Shown piece by piece: positions 6,559 to 14,017 of a DNA stretch of 14,017 nt. Position 1 is the first letter of the stretch; every line of letters starts with the position of its first letter. Under the pieces are notes generated by a model. That model searched no databases, was not told the DNA's origin, and saw nothing but the letters and a program-made list of their open reading frames with translations. Source of the DNA: CAYVBE01 sp964448935 (GTDB lineage Bacteria > Planctomycetota > Brocadiia > SM23-32). The stretch lies in NCBI GenBank assembly GCA_964448935.1, contig CAYVBE010000105.1, positions 1-14,017 of the forward strand, given 5' to 3'. A program made the position numbers and the translations under genes.

Positions 6559-7988
6559 TGGGCGATACCGGCGTGGAAACCACAGAAGCGGCCGGCTCCT
6601 CCATACTGAAGGGCGGTATCTCGGGCACGGTCTGGCGGCTGGCACTGCCCACGTGGGCCGCCTTTATCTTCCTGAACCTGATGAGCATCGTGGACATGTT
6701 CTTCGTGGGCAAGCTTGGGCCGAGCGCCGTCGCCGCGCTCACCATGAGCGGCATGATGTTCGGCATCATCATCATGCTGGCACTCGGGCTGGAGACCGGC
6801 ATCACGGCCCTGGTGGCCAACGCCATCGGCAGGGGGGATACGCGCGGGGCGGGGCAGGTGGCGGCGCAGGGGCTGGTGATGGCGGGCTTCCTGGCCGTGC
6901 CCCTGGCGGCCTTCGGCATACCGTTGGCCCCGGGTATCATACGCGCACTGGGTGGCAGCCCGGCGGTCGTCGCCGAGGGCGCGGCCTACCTGCGTATCGT
7001 CAGCGGCGGCGGGCTGACCATCCTCATCATGATCTCCATGGCCGGCGCATTCCGCGGCGCCGGTGACCCGATGACGCCGCTGAAGGCCATGATTGCCGCG
7101 AACGTGTTCAATGCCGTGCTCGACCCGATCCTGATCTTCGGCTGGCTGGGGCTGCCCGCGCTGGGCGTGGCGGGTTCCGCATGGGCCACCGTCACCGGTC
7201 GCGCTCTGGGCGTGCTTATGCTGGTTCACGCGCTGCTCTCCCGCCGCAACACCTCCATACTGCTTCACCTGAGCGATCTCCGGCCGCGGTTCGGGGTTAT
7301 GCGGCGGATAGGGCGGATCGGCATCTTCGCATCGGGCCGCGTGCTGCTGCGCAACATCGGGTTGCTGCTGCTGATGCGGATGACGGCGACCTTCGGCACG
7401 GTGGCCGTGGCCGCCTTCGGCATCGGCATGCGTCTGCAGATGCTGGTGCTGGGGCCGGGGAAGGGCTTCGGCACCGCCGCCGCGGCGATGGTGGGTCAGA
7501 ACCTGGGCGCCGGGCAGCCCGACCGCGCCGCCCGATCCGGCTGGGTGGCCTCAGGGATTGCGCTTTGCGTCGGCGTGCTCTTCACCGCACTTTTCTGGGC
7601 TGACCCGGGGTTGCTGATCCGGGTGTTCAATAAAGACCCGGAGGTCGTGAAGGCCGGGGTGAGTCTCCTGCACTGGTTCTCGGCTTCCTTCCCCTTTCTG
7701 GTGGTCGCGCTGGTCCTGGGCAACGCCATGAACGGGGCGGGCGACAGCCTCCGGCCCATGGTGCTCATGGGGGTTGCGCTTCTCGGCGTCGGGGTTCCGG
7801 TTGCGTATTTCCTGTCGAATACATGGGACAGCGTCACGGGGATCTGGGCGGCGCTTCTGGTCTCGAACCTCGTGGCGGGCATACTGTCGGCGGTGGTCTT
7901 CAAGAGGGGCCGGTGGAAAGAAGCCGGCGAGCCGGTCCCGGCGGTCTCAGGCTTGGCGAAATCGCAGCCACAGGGGGCGGAGCAATGA
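6558..7988 (+). CDS. MATE-family cation-coupled multidrug efflux transporter
   Basis: This 476-residue inner-membrane transporter probably exports organic cations or drugs from cytoplasm to periplasm in exchange for H+ or Na+. Twelve membrane segments in two homologous halves can be traced. Half one opens with WRLALPTWAAFIFLNLMSIVDMFFVGKLG, where Asp46 is the conserved TM1 acidic residue of the MATE motif. It continues through ALGLETGITALVANAIGRGD and AGAFRGAGDPMTPLKAM to NAVLDPILIFG. Half two starts near 255, with VAAFGIGMRLQMLVLGPGKGFGTAAAAMVGQNLGAGQPDRA and later NAMNGAGDSLRPMV. The length is usual for the family. GGAGGG (6543-6548) lies 9 nt before the ATG, which overlaps the regulator's stop. 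The start is firm and the family call is strong; whether it is NorM- or DinF-like cannot be settled by eye. Finding a MATE gene inside an RND tripartite operon is uncommon. Confidence 0.95.
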   Translation: MGDTGVETTEAAGSSILKGGISGTVWRLALPTWAAFIFLNLMSIVDMFFVGKLGPSAVAALTMSGMMFGIIIMLALGLETGITALVANAIGRGDTRGAGQVAAQGLVMAGFLAVPLAAFGIPLAPGIIRALGGSPAVVAEGAAYLRIVSGGGLTILIMISMAGAFRGAGDPMTPLKAMIAANVFNAVLDPILIFGWLGLPALGVAGSAWATVTGRALGVLMLVHALLSRRNTSILLHLSDLRPRFGVMRRIGRIGIFASGRVLLRNIGLLLLMRMTATFGTVAVAAFGIGMRLQMLVLGPGKGFGTAAAAMVGQNLGAGQPDRAARSGWVASGIALCVGVLFTALFWADPGLLIRVFNKDPEVVKAGVSLLHWFSASFPFLVVALVLGNAMNGAGDSLRPMVLMGVALLGVGVPVAYFLSNTWDSVTGIWAALLVSNLVAGILSAVVFKRGRWKEAGEPVPAVSGLAKSQPQGAEQ

Positions 7989-9421
7989 ACACGCGAGCGG
8001 CATTCACAGCACTGGCAGCCTGTATCTGCGCCCTGGCGGCGGCGTCCTGCGCGGTGAAGCCACCCGCGGTTGAGTCACCGGTGCGCGTGCCCGAGAGCTT
8101 CTCCCGGACCGGTGAAGCGCCGCTGGAAGAACGCTGGTGGACGGCCCTGGGGGACGAGGGGCTGAACGGTCTGGTTGAAGATGCGTTGGCCGGCAATTTC
8201 GGCCTCAAGTCGGCCTTTGATCGGGTGGAGCAGGCGCGCGCGATCGCCCGGCAGCAGGGAGCCAGGCTTGCTCCCCAACTGGACGGGTCTGCGTCTGCGG
8301 GCCGGTCCGCCGCCCGCCAGGACACCCCCGGCGGCACGCGGACAACGTATCAGGACGAGCTGTCCCTGGGTCTGAGCGCCGGATACGAGCTGGACCTGTG
8401 GGGCAGGCTGCGCGCCGCGCGAGACGCCGCCCGGCTGGACGCCGAGGCGAACGGGGAAGACCTGACGGCCGCCGCCATCTCCCTGTCCGCACAGGTGGCG
8501 GAGACCTGGTATCGGCTGGCGGAGCGTCGGGGTCAACTGCGCCTGCTGGACGAGCAGATCGAAACGAGCCGCAAGTATCTGGACATCATCACGCTGAAGT
8601 TCAGGCGCGGCCAGGTTCCAGCCGCCGACGTGCTGCAGCAGCGCCAGGTCATCGAATCGCGGCGCGGGGAGCGCGCGCTGGTGGAATCGAACATCGGGGT
8701 GCTGGAGAGCCAGCTTGCCGTGCTGCTGGGGGATGCGCCGGGCGCCGTCTCCCTTCCCGAGGGCAGGGAGATGGTGGACCTGCCGCCCGCGCCGGAGACG
8801 GGTTTCCCGGCCGCTCTGGTGCGGCGTCGGCCGGACGTCCGGGCCGCCGAGAGGCGCATGGAAGCCGCATCCCACCGCGTCGCGGCGGCCGTTGCTGACC
8901 GTTTCCCTTCGCTGCGGCTGACCGCCCGTGGCGAGACTTCGGCGGAGGAGGTGGGGCAGCTTTTCGACAACTGGCTGGCCAACCTGCTGGGCAACCTGTC
9001 GGCACCGCTGCTGGACGGCGGGGCACGCGAGGCGGAGGTGGACCGCACGCGCGCCGTGCTCTCCGAGCGGTTGAACGCCTACGGGCAGACGGTTCTGGAC
9101 GCGCTGAAGGAGGTCGAGGATGCCCTCGTGCGCGAGGCGCGCCAGCAGGACTACCTGGCCAGCCTGCGGCAGCAGCTCGATCTGTCGGGAAAATCCATCG
9201 AGCAGACGCGCGACCGATACACCAAGGGCACGGCGGACTTCACGCGCTATCTGACCACGCTGCTGGACCATCAGCGGCTGCAGCGCACCTACCTGACGGC
9301 GCGGCTGGATGAGGTGCTGTTCCGCATCGGCCTGTACCGCGCTCTGGCGGGCGGCTGGGATGCCGCGCTGCGCGAGGCGGAAGTGGAAACTGAGAGATCA
9401 AGAACGGGAGAGCCGAACTGA
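7985..9421 (+). CDS. Outer-membrane factor lipoprotein, NodT/OprM/CusC type
   Basis: This 478-residue TolC-like channel forms the outer-membrane exit duct of the tripartite pump. A signal peptide (about 1-21) ends in AAASC, so Cys22 is the probable lipidated residue, as in OprM and CusC. The mature protein shows two outer-membrane-efflux repeats. The first has EERWWTALGDEGLNGLVEDALAGNFGLKSAFDRVEQARAIARQQGARLAP; the second has the family hallmark RRRPDVRAAERRMEAASHRVAAAVADRFPSL, then LSAPLLDGGAREAEVDRTRA and LKEVEDALVREARQQDYL. Long helical segments suit the periplasmic alpha-barrel. The ATG at 7985 overlaps the MATE stop (ATGA) and is preceded by GGGGGCGGAG. The frame is open to 7823 upstream, but that part overlaps the MATE gene and lacks a signal peptide. 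The stop overlaps the adaptor start by one base. Confidence 0.95.
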   Translation: MNTRAAFTALAACICALAAASCAVKPPAVESPVRVPESFSRTGEAPLEERWWTALGDEGLNGLVEDALAGNFGLKSAFDRVEQARAIARQQGARLAPQLDGSASAGRSAARQDTPGGTRTTYQDELSLGLSAGYELDLWGRLRAARDAARLDAEANGEDLTAAAISLSAQVAETWYRLAERRGQLRLLDEQIETSRKYLDIITLKFRRGQVPAADVLQQRQVIESRRGERALVESNIGVLESQLAVLLGDAPGAVSLPEGREMVDLPPAPETGFPAALVRRRPDVRAAERRMEAASHRVAAAVADRFPSLRLTARGETSAEEVGQLFDNWLANLLGNLSAPLLDGGAREAEVDRTRAVLSERLNAYGQTVLDALKEVEDALVREARQQDYLASLRQQLDLSGKSIEQTRDRYTKGTADFTRYLTTLLDHQRLQRTYLTARLDEVLFRIGLYRALAGGWDAALREAEVETERSRTGEPN

Positions 9422-10659
9422 TGTCCTCTGAGGGACGAGGGACTTTCAAGAAGTGGCTGGGGCGGCTGTTCCGCCTGGTGCTGACGGTGGGCGTGCTGGC
9501 CGCCGGGACCGGCGCTGCCTTCTACTGGGTGACGAACAAGCCGAAGGCGGAGCGCGGCAGGCCACGGACCGAGGCGCGGCTGGTGGAAGTTACCCCCGTG
9601 CAGCGCGAGTCGCAGCAGGTCACGATCGAGGCCATGGGGGAGGTCGTGCCGGCCCGCACCGTTGACCTGGCTCCGCAGGTCTCCGGCCGCATCGTCCAGG
9701 TCAGCCCGAGGTTCGTGCCGGGCGGACGCTTCGAGGCCGGGGAAAAGATACTGCAGATCGAGCGGCGGGACTTCGAGCTGGCGGTGGCCCAGCGGGAGAG
9801 CGAGTTGCTCAACGCCCAGTCGAACCTGAAGCTCGAGATGGGGCAGCAGTCGGTGGCGCTGCGCGAATACGAGCTTTTGGGCGAGGAGGTGCGCGAGGGA
9901 GACCGGGAGCTGCTGCTGCGCGGACCGCAGTTGGAGAGCGCTCGGGCGGCCGTCTCCGCCGCGCAGGCAGCGCTGGACAGGGCGCAGCTCGATCTGGAGA
10001 GGACGGCCGTGACCGCTCCGTTCAATGCGCTCGTGCAGACGCGGCGCGTCGAGCTGGGCTCGCAGGTGAACGCCGGCATGGCGCTGGCGTCCCTGGTGGG
10101 CACGGACCAGTACTGGGTGGAGGCATCGGTGCCGCTGGACGAGCTGCGATGGATCCAGATACCCGGCTACAACGCCGAGACCGGTTCGCCGGCGCGCGTC
10201 TATCATGACTCCGCCTGGGGGGCCGGCGCCTTCCGCGAGGGGCGGGTGCAGCGCCTGAGGGCGGACCTGGAGCCCCAGGGGCGCATGGCGCGGCTGCTGA
10301 TCGGCGTGCGTGACCCCCTGCACCTGGAGGTCGAGTCCGCGCAGGCGCATCCGCTTATCCTGGACTCCTACGTGCGCCTCGCGATTGAGGGCCGGACGCT
10401 GCCGGACGTGATTGAGGTCCCTCGGACGGCTTTGCGGGACGGGAATCGGGTCTGGGTCATGGGGCCGGACAACGCCCTCGTAATACGTGAGGTGGAGCCG
10501 GCCTGGAGCGGGGACGGCAAGGTGTACGTGTCCGAAGGCCTGTCCGACGGAGACCTGCTGGTGACCAGCGACCTGGCGGCGCCGGTGGAGGGTATGGCTC
10601 TGCGCACGGCGGATGCCGGGCAGTCCCGGCCGACGAGAGGGGGCGGTGAGAGCGAATGA
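9421..10659 (+). CDS. RND periplasmic adaptor (membrane fusion protein)
   Basis: This 412-residue adaptor bridges the inner-membrane RND pump to the outer-membrane channel. A basic N-terminus is followed by a membrane anchor at about 15-37 (RLVLTVGVLAAGTGAAFYWV) with no lipobox. The two lipoyl half-motifs are visible. The first is RTVDLAPQVSGRIVQVSPRFVPGGRFEAGEKILQIERRDF, and the second is LDLERTAVTAPFNALVQTRRVELGSQVNAGMALASLV. Between them (about 120-195) lies a helical hairpin rich in Glu, Gln, Ala and Leu, suited to docking on the channel. Beta-barrel and membrane-proximal parts follow (YWVEASVPLDEL, then PRTALRDGNRVWVMGPDNALVIREVEP). The length is normal for HlyD/AcrA-type adaptors. The start overlaps the OMF stop (TGATG), and the stop overlaps the RND start (ATGA). 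Confidence 0.94.
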   Translation: MSSEGRGTFKKWLGRLFRLVLTVGVLAAGTGAAFYWVTNKPKAERGRPRTEARLVEVTPVQRESQQVTIEAMGEVVPARTVDLAPQVSGRIVQVSPRFVPGGRFEAGEKILQIERRDFELAVAQRESELLNAQSNLKLEMGQQSVALREYELLGEEVREGDRELLLRGPQLESARAAVSAAQAALDRAQLDLERTAVTAPFNALVQTRRVELGSQVNAGMALASLVGTDQYWVEASVPLDELRWIQIPGYNAETGSPARVYHDSAWGAGAFREGRVQRLRADLEPQGRMARLLIGVRDPLHLEVESAQAHPLILDSYVRLAIEGRTLPDVIEVPRTALRDGNRVWVMGPDNALVIREVEPAWSGDGKVYVSEGLSDGDLLVTSDLAAPVEGMALRTADAGQSRPTRGGGESE

Positions 10660-13600
10660 GTGAATTGAGGCCGGACCAGAAGCGCGGGCCCATCGCCTGG
10701 ATGGCCGGCCATTCGGTGGCCGCCAACCTGATCATGTTGCTCTGCCTGGTGGGCGGGTTCCTGGCGCTGCGGGGGATCAAGCAGGAGGTCTTCCCCGAGT
10801 TCACCATTGATGCCGTCACCGTGTCGGTCGCCTACCCGGGCGCCAGCCCCGAGGAGGTGGAGGACGGCATACTGCTGGCCGTCGAGGAGGCGGTGCGGGG
10901 GCTGGACGACGTGGACGAGGTCAGCTCCGTCGCCCGTGAGGGCTTCGGCACGGTGACCGTGGAGCTGCTGGCCGGCACCGACCTGCAGCGCGCGGCACAG
11001 GATATTCAAAGCGAGGTGGACCGGATAACCACGTTTCCGGAGGAGGCCGAAGAGCCGGAGATACGCGCCGTCTCCCACAAGCGCCAGGTGCTGACCATCG
11101 TTCTGCACGGCGACGTTTCGCGCCGCGCGCTCCACCGGACCGCTGAGCAACTGCGCGACCACCTGCTGCAGGACCCGGAGATCACGCAGGTCGAGATGGA
11201 GGGCCTGCCGCCGCTGGAGATCGCCGTGGAGATACCGCAGGAGAACCTGCGGCGCTACCACCTGAGCCTCAGCCAGGTGGCCGCACGGGTGCGGGACGCC
11301 TCGATAGATATGGGCGGCGGGGGCCTGGACACGCAGAGCGGCGAGGTACTTGTGCGCGTCAAAGAGCGGCGCGATTACGGGGGCGAGTTCGCCCGACTGC
11401 CCATCATCACCACCCCGGACGGCAGCCGGGTGCGCCTGGGCGACATCGCACAGGTCGAGGACGGCTTTGCCGACACGGACCGCTACTCGCTCTACAACGG
11501 CGAGCGGGCGGTCATGCTGGACGTCTATCGCATCGGCGATCAGACCCCCATCCAGGTCTCGAAGGCGGCGCGGCGGCGCCTGGATAATTACCGGCCGATG
11601 CTGCCCCGGGGCCTGGAGGCCGCCGTAGAGCACGACCGCTCGGAGCACTACGCGGAGCGCGTGCACCTGCTGCTGAAGAACGGCAGCATCGGGCTCGTGC
11701 TGGTGCTGCTGGTGCTGGGGCTGTTCCTGGAGGCGCGCCTGGCTTTCTGGGTCATGCTGGGCATCCCCATCTCCTTCCTCGGCTCCTTCCTGGTGTTGCC
11801 CGTCACGGGTGTGACCATCAACATGATGTCGCTGTTCGCCTACATCATCGCGCTGGGCATCGTGGTGGACGACGCCATCGTGGTGGGGGAGAACGTCTAT
11901 CACTACCATCAGGAGGGCATGCCCTTCGCGAAGGCGGCGGTGCGGGGCGCGCGGGAGGTGGCCATGCCGGTGACCTTCAGCATCCTGACGAACGTGGTGG
12001 CATTCCTGCCCATCATGTTCATCCCGGGCACCACGGGCCGCATCTTCAAGACCATCCCCATCGTTGTGTGCATCGTTTTCCTCATCTCGCTGGGGGAGAG
12101 CCTGTTTGTGCTGCCCGCCCATCTGGGACACCGGCGGGAGAAAGAGCGCCACGGCATCGGCGCGTGGCTGCACGCGCGGCAGCAGGGCTTCAGCCGGGCC
12201 TTCAGGCACTGGGTCCGGGACCGCTACGGGCCTTTCCTCGGGTATGCCCTGCGGCACCGGTACGTGACCGTTGCCGCGGCGGCCGCGCTGCTGATCGCCG
12301 TGGGCGGTTACGGGCTGAGCGGCCGGATGGGTTTCCAGTTGTTCCCAACGGTGGAATCCGACCGCTCCGAGGGCACCGTCGTACTTCCCTACGGAGCCCC
12401 GGTGGGCAAGACCGAGGCCGTCGCCCGGCGGATGCGCGAGGGCGCGCGGCAGGTCATCGAGGAGTCGGGGCACACGGGGCTGCTGAAGTCCATCATCACG
12501 GACATCGGGCAAAGCGGCAGCCATACGGCGCGCGTCCGGGCGAACCTGGCCGACGCCGACGTGCGGGAGCGCACCCTGAGCACGCTGGAGTTCACCAACC
12601 GATGGCGGGAGGCGGTGGGCGAAGTGCCCGGTGTGGAAAGCCTGCGGTTCGCGGCGGACGTTGGGGGCCCCGGCGGCCGCGGGCAGCCCATCACCGTGGA
12701 GTTGAGCCACCGGAGCATGGACGTGCTTGAGAAGGCCAGCGCGCAGTTGGCCCGGACGCTCCAGACCTACCCACGGGTGCGGGACGTGGACGACGGGTTC
12801 CAGCCGGGCAAGCCGCAGCTCGACTTCACCATCAGGCCCGAGGGCAAGAGCCTGGGCCTGACCGCGCGCGACGTGGCGCGCCAGGTGCGCAGCGCCTTCT
12901 ACGGCGCCGAGGCGCTCCGGCAGCAGCGCGGGCGCAACGAGATAAAGGTCATGGTTCGGCTGCCGGAATCGGAGCGTTCCTCGGAGCAGGCCATTCGGGA
13001 CTTGATGCTCCGCACCCCGGCCGGCACCTACGTGCCGCTGCGCGAGGTGGCGACGGTCAGCCGGGGGCGGGCCTACAAGACCATTGACCGCCGCAACGGG
13101 CGGCGCGTGGTCCAGGTGTCGGCGGACATCACGCCCCGCAGCCGGGCCGGGGAGGTTATTGCCGACCTCGGAAGCGACGAGCTGCTGCGGCTCGCGGGGG
13201 ATTTCCCGGGGCTGATCTACAGCTTCGAGGGCCACCAGGCGGCCATCCGCGAGAGTATGGGCAGCCTGCGAATGACTTTTGCGCTGGCCCTGTTGGCCAT
13301 CTTTGGGCTGCTTGCCGTGCCGTTCCGCAGCTACGCGCAGCCGCTGGTGGTCATGACCAGCATACCGTTCGGCATCATCGGTGCCTTCCTGGGGCACCTG
13401 GTGATGGGCTATGACCTGTGCATCCCCAGCATGTTCGGCATCGTGGCGCTGTCCGGCGTTGTGGTCAACGACTCCCTGGTGCTGATAGACTTCGCCAACC
13501 GCAGACGGCGTGAGGGTGATTTCGGGGCGCACGGTGCGGTCCACGACGCCGCCATTCAGCGCTTCCGACCCGTGCTGCTGACGACCCTGACCACGTTCGC

Positions 13601-13841
13601 CGGCCTGGCGCCCATGATATTCGAGACCTCCCGGCAGGCGCGGTTCCTCATCCCCATGGCGCTCTCGCTGGGTTTCGGCATACTGTTCGCCACCGCTATC
13701 ACGCTGGTGCTGGTGCCCTCGCTCTACCTGGTGGTCGAGGACCTCAGCCGGCTTGCGGGCCGAGGGGCCGAAGCGGTGTCCCTTTCCCCTGCCGACGGGG
13801 CGGGCACGGCAGGTCAAGAGCAGCCGGCGGGCGGGGAGTAA
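10656..13841 (+). CDS. RND efflux pump inner-membrane subunit, HAE1-like
   Basis: This 1061-residue proton-driven pump takes substrates from the periplasm or outer leaflet and drives them through the adaptor and channel. The length is typical of AcrB-class proteins. TM1 (about 23-38) is followed by the porter sequence YPGASPEEVEDGILLAVEEAVRGLDDVDEVSS. The TM2-TM4 region contains GIVVDDAIVVGENV, where Asp405/Asp406 match AcrB Asp407/Asp408. The second half repeats the layout, with TM10 SGVVVNDSLVLIDFANRRRREG and TM11 RFRPVLLTTLTTFAGLAPM. Arg969 and Thr976 align with AcrB Arg971 and Thr978. At the AcrB Lys940 position this protein has Asn938, followed by Asp939. Two Asp in TM4 and no Met-rich sites favour drug/lipophile (HAE1-like) rather than heavy-metal export. 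It is last in the operon, starting inside the adaptor's stop (ATGA). Confidence 0.95.
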   Translation: MSELRPDQKRGPIAWMAGHSVAANLIMLLCLVGGFLALRGIKQEVFPEFTIDAVTVSVAYPGASPEEVEDGILLAVEEAVRGLDDVDEVSSVAREGFGTVTVELLAGTDLQRAAQDIQSEVDRITTFPEEAEEPEIRAVSHKRQVLTIVLHGDVSRRALHRTAEQLRDHLLQDPEITQVEMEGLPPLEIAVEIPQENLRRYHLSLSQVAARVRDASIDMGGGGLDTQSGEVLVRVKERRDYGGEFARLPIITTPDGSRVRLGDIAQVEDGFADTDRYSLYNGERAVMLDVYRIGDQTPIQVSKAARRRLDNYRPMLPRGLEAAVEHDRSEHYAERVHLLLKNGSIGLVLVLLVLGLFLEARLAFWVMLGIPISFLGSFLVLPVTGVTINMMSLFAYIIALGIVVDDAIVVGENVYHYHQEGMPFAKAAVRGAREVAMPVTFSILTNVVAFLPIMFIPGTTGRIFKTIPIVVCIVFLISLGESLFVLPAHLGHRREKERHGIGAWLHARQQGFSRAFRHWVRDRYGPFLGYALRHRYVTVAAAAALLIAVGGYGLSGRMGFQLFPTVESDRSEGTVVLPYGAPVGKTEAVARRMREGARQVIEESGHTGLLKSIITDIGQSGSHTARVRANLADADVRERTLSTLEFTNRWREAVGEVPGVESLRFAADVGGPGGRGQPITVELSHRSMDVLEKASAQLARTLQTYPRVRDVDDGFQPGKPQLDFTIRPEGKSLGLTARDVARQVRSAFYGAEALRQQRGRNEIKVMVRLPESERSSEQAIRDLMLRTPAGTYVPLREVATVSRGRAYKTIDRRNGRRVVQVSADITPRSRAGEVIADLGSDELLRLAGDFPGLIYSFEGHQAAIRESMGSLRMTFALALLAIFGLLAVPFRSYAQPLVVMTSIPFGIIGAFLGHLVMGYDLCIPSMFGIVALSGVVVNDSLVLIDFANRRRREGDFGAHGAVHDAAIQRFRPVLLTTLTTFAGLAPMIFETSRQARFLIPMALSLGFGILFATAITLVLVPSLYLVVEDLSRLAGRGAEAVSLSPADGAGTAGQEQPAGGE

Positions 13842-13851
13842 GAGGGCGGCG

Positions 13852-13885
13852 AACCGGTCCGGGCGACCTGCCGCCCGGTCCGGTT
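13852..13885 (+). terminator. Long GC-rich stem-loop after the efflux operon
   Basis: Fourteen-base arms (13852-13865 and 13872-13885) pair with a single mismatch around a 6-nt loop, ACCTGC, starting 10 nt after the RND stop codon. Only TTACC follows, so there is no proper U-tract. It may act as a 3'-end stabiliser or an atypical terminator, perhaps together with the second hairpin. Confidence 0.55.
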
Positions 13886-13893
13886 ACCAATAC

Positions 13894-13911
13894 GGCCCCG
13901 GCCGGGGCTTT
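13894..13911 (+). terminator. Second hairpin, compact terminator-like, with short U-run
   Basis: GCCCCGGCCGGGGC (13895-13908) is a perfect palindrome that folds into a 5-bp GC stem with a GGCC loop, extended by a G-U pair, and is followed by TTTG. It lies 8 nt after the first hairpin. The U-run is short, so termination efficiency is uncertain. GGCCCCGG (13894-13901) could instead pair with CCGGGGCC (13921-13928). Confidence 0.45.
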
Positions 13912-14017
13912 GCCATCTTACCGGGGCCCTGGCCACTTTGTTCCTCTGCTACCCGGCCTGACCGCCAGGGTCATTCAAAAGTCCCACGCACCGTATAGCC
14001 ATTGATGTGTTCCGCCT

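Larger units (their letters stand above)
5872..13841 (+). other. Five-gene efflux operon (regulator, MATE, OMF, adaptor, RND)
   Basis: Five plus-strand genes follow one promoter with no intergenic gap. The junctions are TGATG (6556-6560), ATGA (7985-7988), TGATG (9419-9423) and ATGA (10656-10659), so all four pairs overlap by 1 or 4 bases. This strongly suggests one transcript and translational coupling, with fixed stoichiometry of regulator and pump parts. The operon is bounded by the divergent slyD upstream and stem-loops downstream. Confidence 0.85.

Noticed and set aside
8075..9271. A 398-codon minus-strand frame opposite the outer-membrane factor gene
   Set aside because: It is the shadow of a clearly recognised OMF gene, with no start signal or conserved motif of its own.
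10368..13817. A 1149-codon open frame on the minus strand opposite the RND gene
   Set aside because: Its translation is dominated by Arg, His, Gln, Pro and Gly with no domain or membrane pattern. The plus strand encodes a textbook RND pump over the same bases. Long antisense frames arise easily in G+C-rich coding DNA.
13971..14017. Possible 3' end of a minus-strand gene running off the window (frame ending GYTVRGTFE-stop)
   Set aside because: Only about 14 codons are visible, another minus frame is also open over most of it, and no family can be recognised. A convergent gene here is possible but cannot be supported.

Overview
The window is G+C-rich throughout (roughly two thirds G+C by eye) and comes from a diderm (Gram-negative type) bacterium. 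It encodes a tripartite RND efflux pump with an outer-membrane factor, two predicted lipoproteins and a large AsmA-like protein. No marker gene fixes the taxon. The C-terminal layout of the AsmA-like protein and the fairly frequent ATA isoleucine codons in such G+C-rich DNA would suit the Planctomycetota/PVC group better than a pseudomonad or actinobacterium. That placement is only an inference.

Layout. Positions 1-208 hold no gene I can support. A minus-strand gene (209-880) encodes a small lipoprotein that is essentially a stand-alone DUF2207 N-terminal domain. It is divergent from a very large AsmA-like inner-membrane-anchored protein (1020-5144, plus), and the gap between them carries a good promoter for the AsmA-like gene. 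The AsmA-like gene converges, with 18 nt between stop codons, on a SlyD-type FKBP peptidyl-prolyl isomerase (5163-5591, minus). A 280-nt gap then separates slyD from a divergent five-gene efflux operon (5872-13841, plus): a CecR/DUF1956-type TetR regulator, a MATE antiporter, a NodT/OprM-type outer-membrane factor lipoprotein, an RND periplasmic adaptor and an HAE1-type RND pump. Every junction in this operon is a 1- or 4-base start/stop overlap. Two GC-rich stem-loops follow the RND gene, and no further gene can be supported up to 14017.

How it works together. A near-consensus promoter (TTGACA, 17 nt, TAAAAT) drives the operon. A perfect inverted repeat lies just after the predicted transcription start, and a second, different palindrome is centred on the -35 box. 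The simplest model is an autorepressed, ligand-induced multidrug efflux operon. The MATE pump would move substrate from cytoplasm to periplasm, and the RND-adaptor-OMF complex would move it from periplasm to the outside. The RND pump keeps the TM4 Asp pair and the TM11 Arg/Thr of the proton relay but has Asn-Asp where AcrB has the TM10 Lys-Asn. I see no CRISPR array, tRNA, rRNA, insertion sequence or phage gene. This is mostly an envelope/efflux region of recognisable families, with a few features worth checking.
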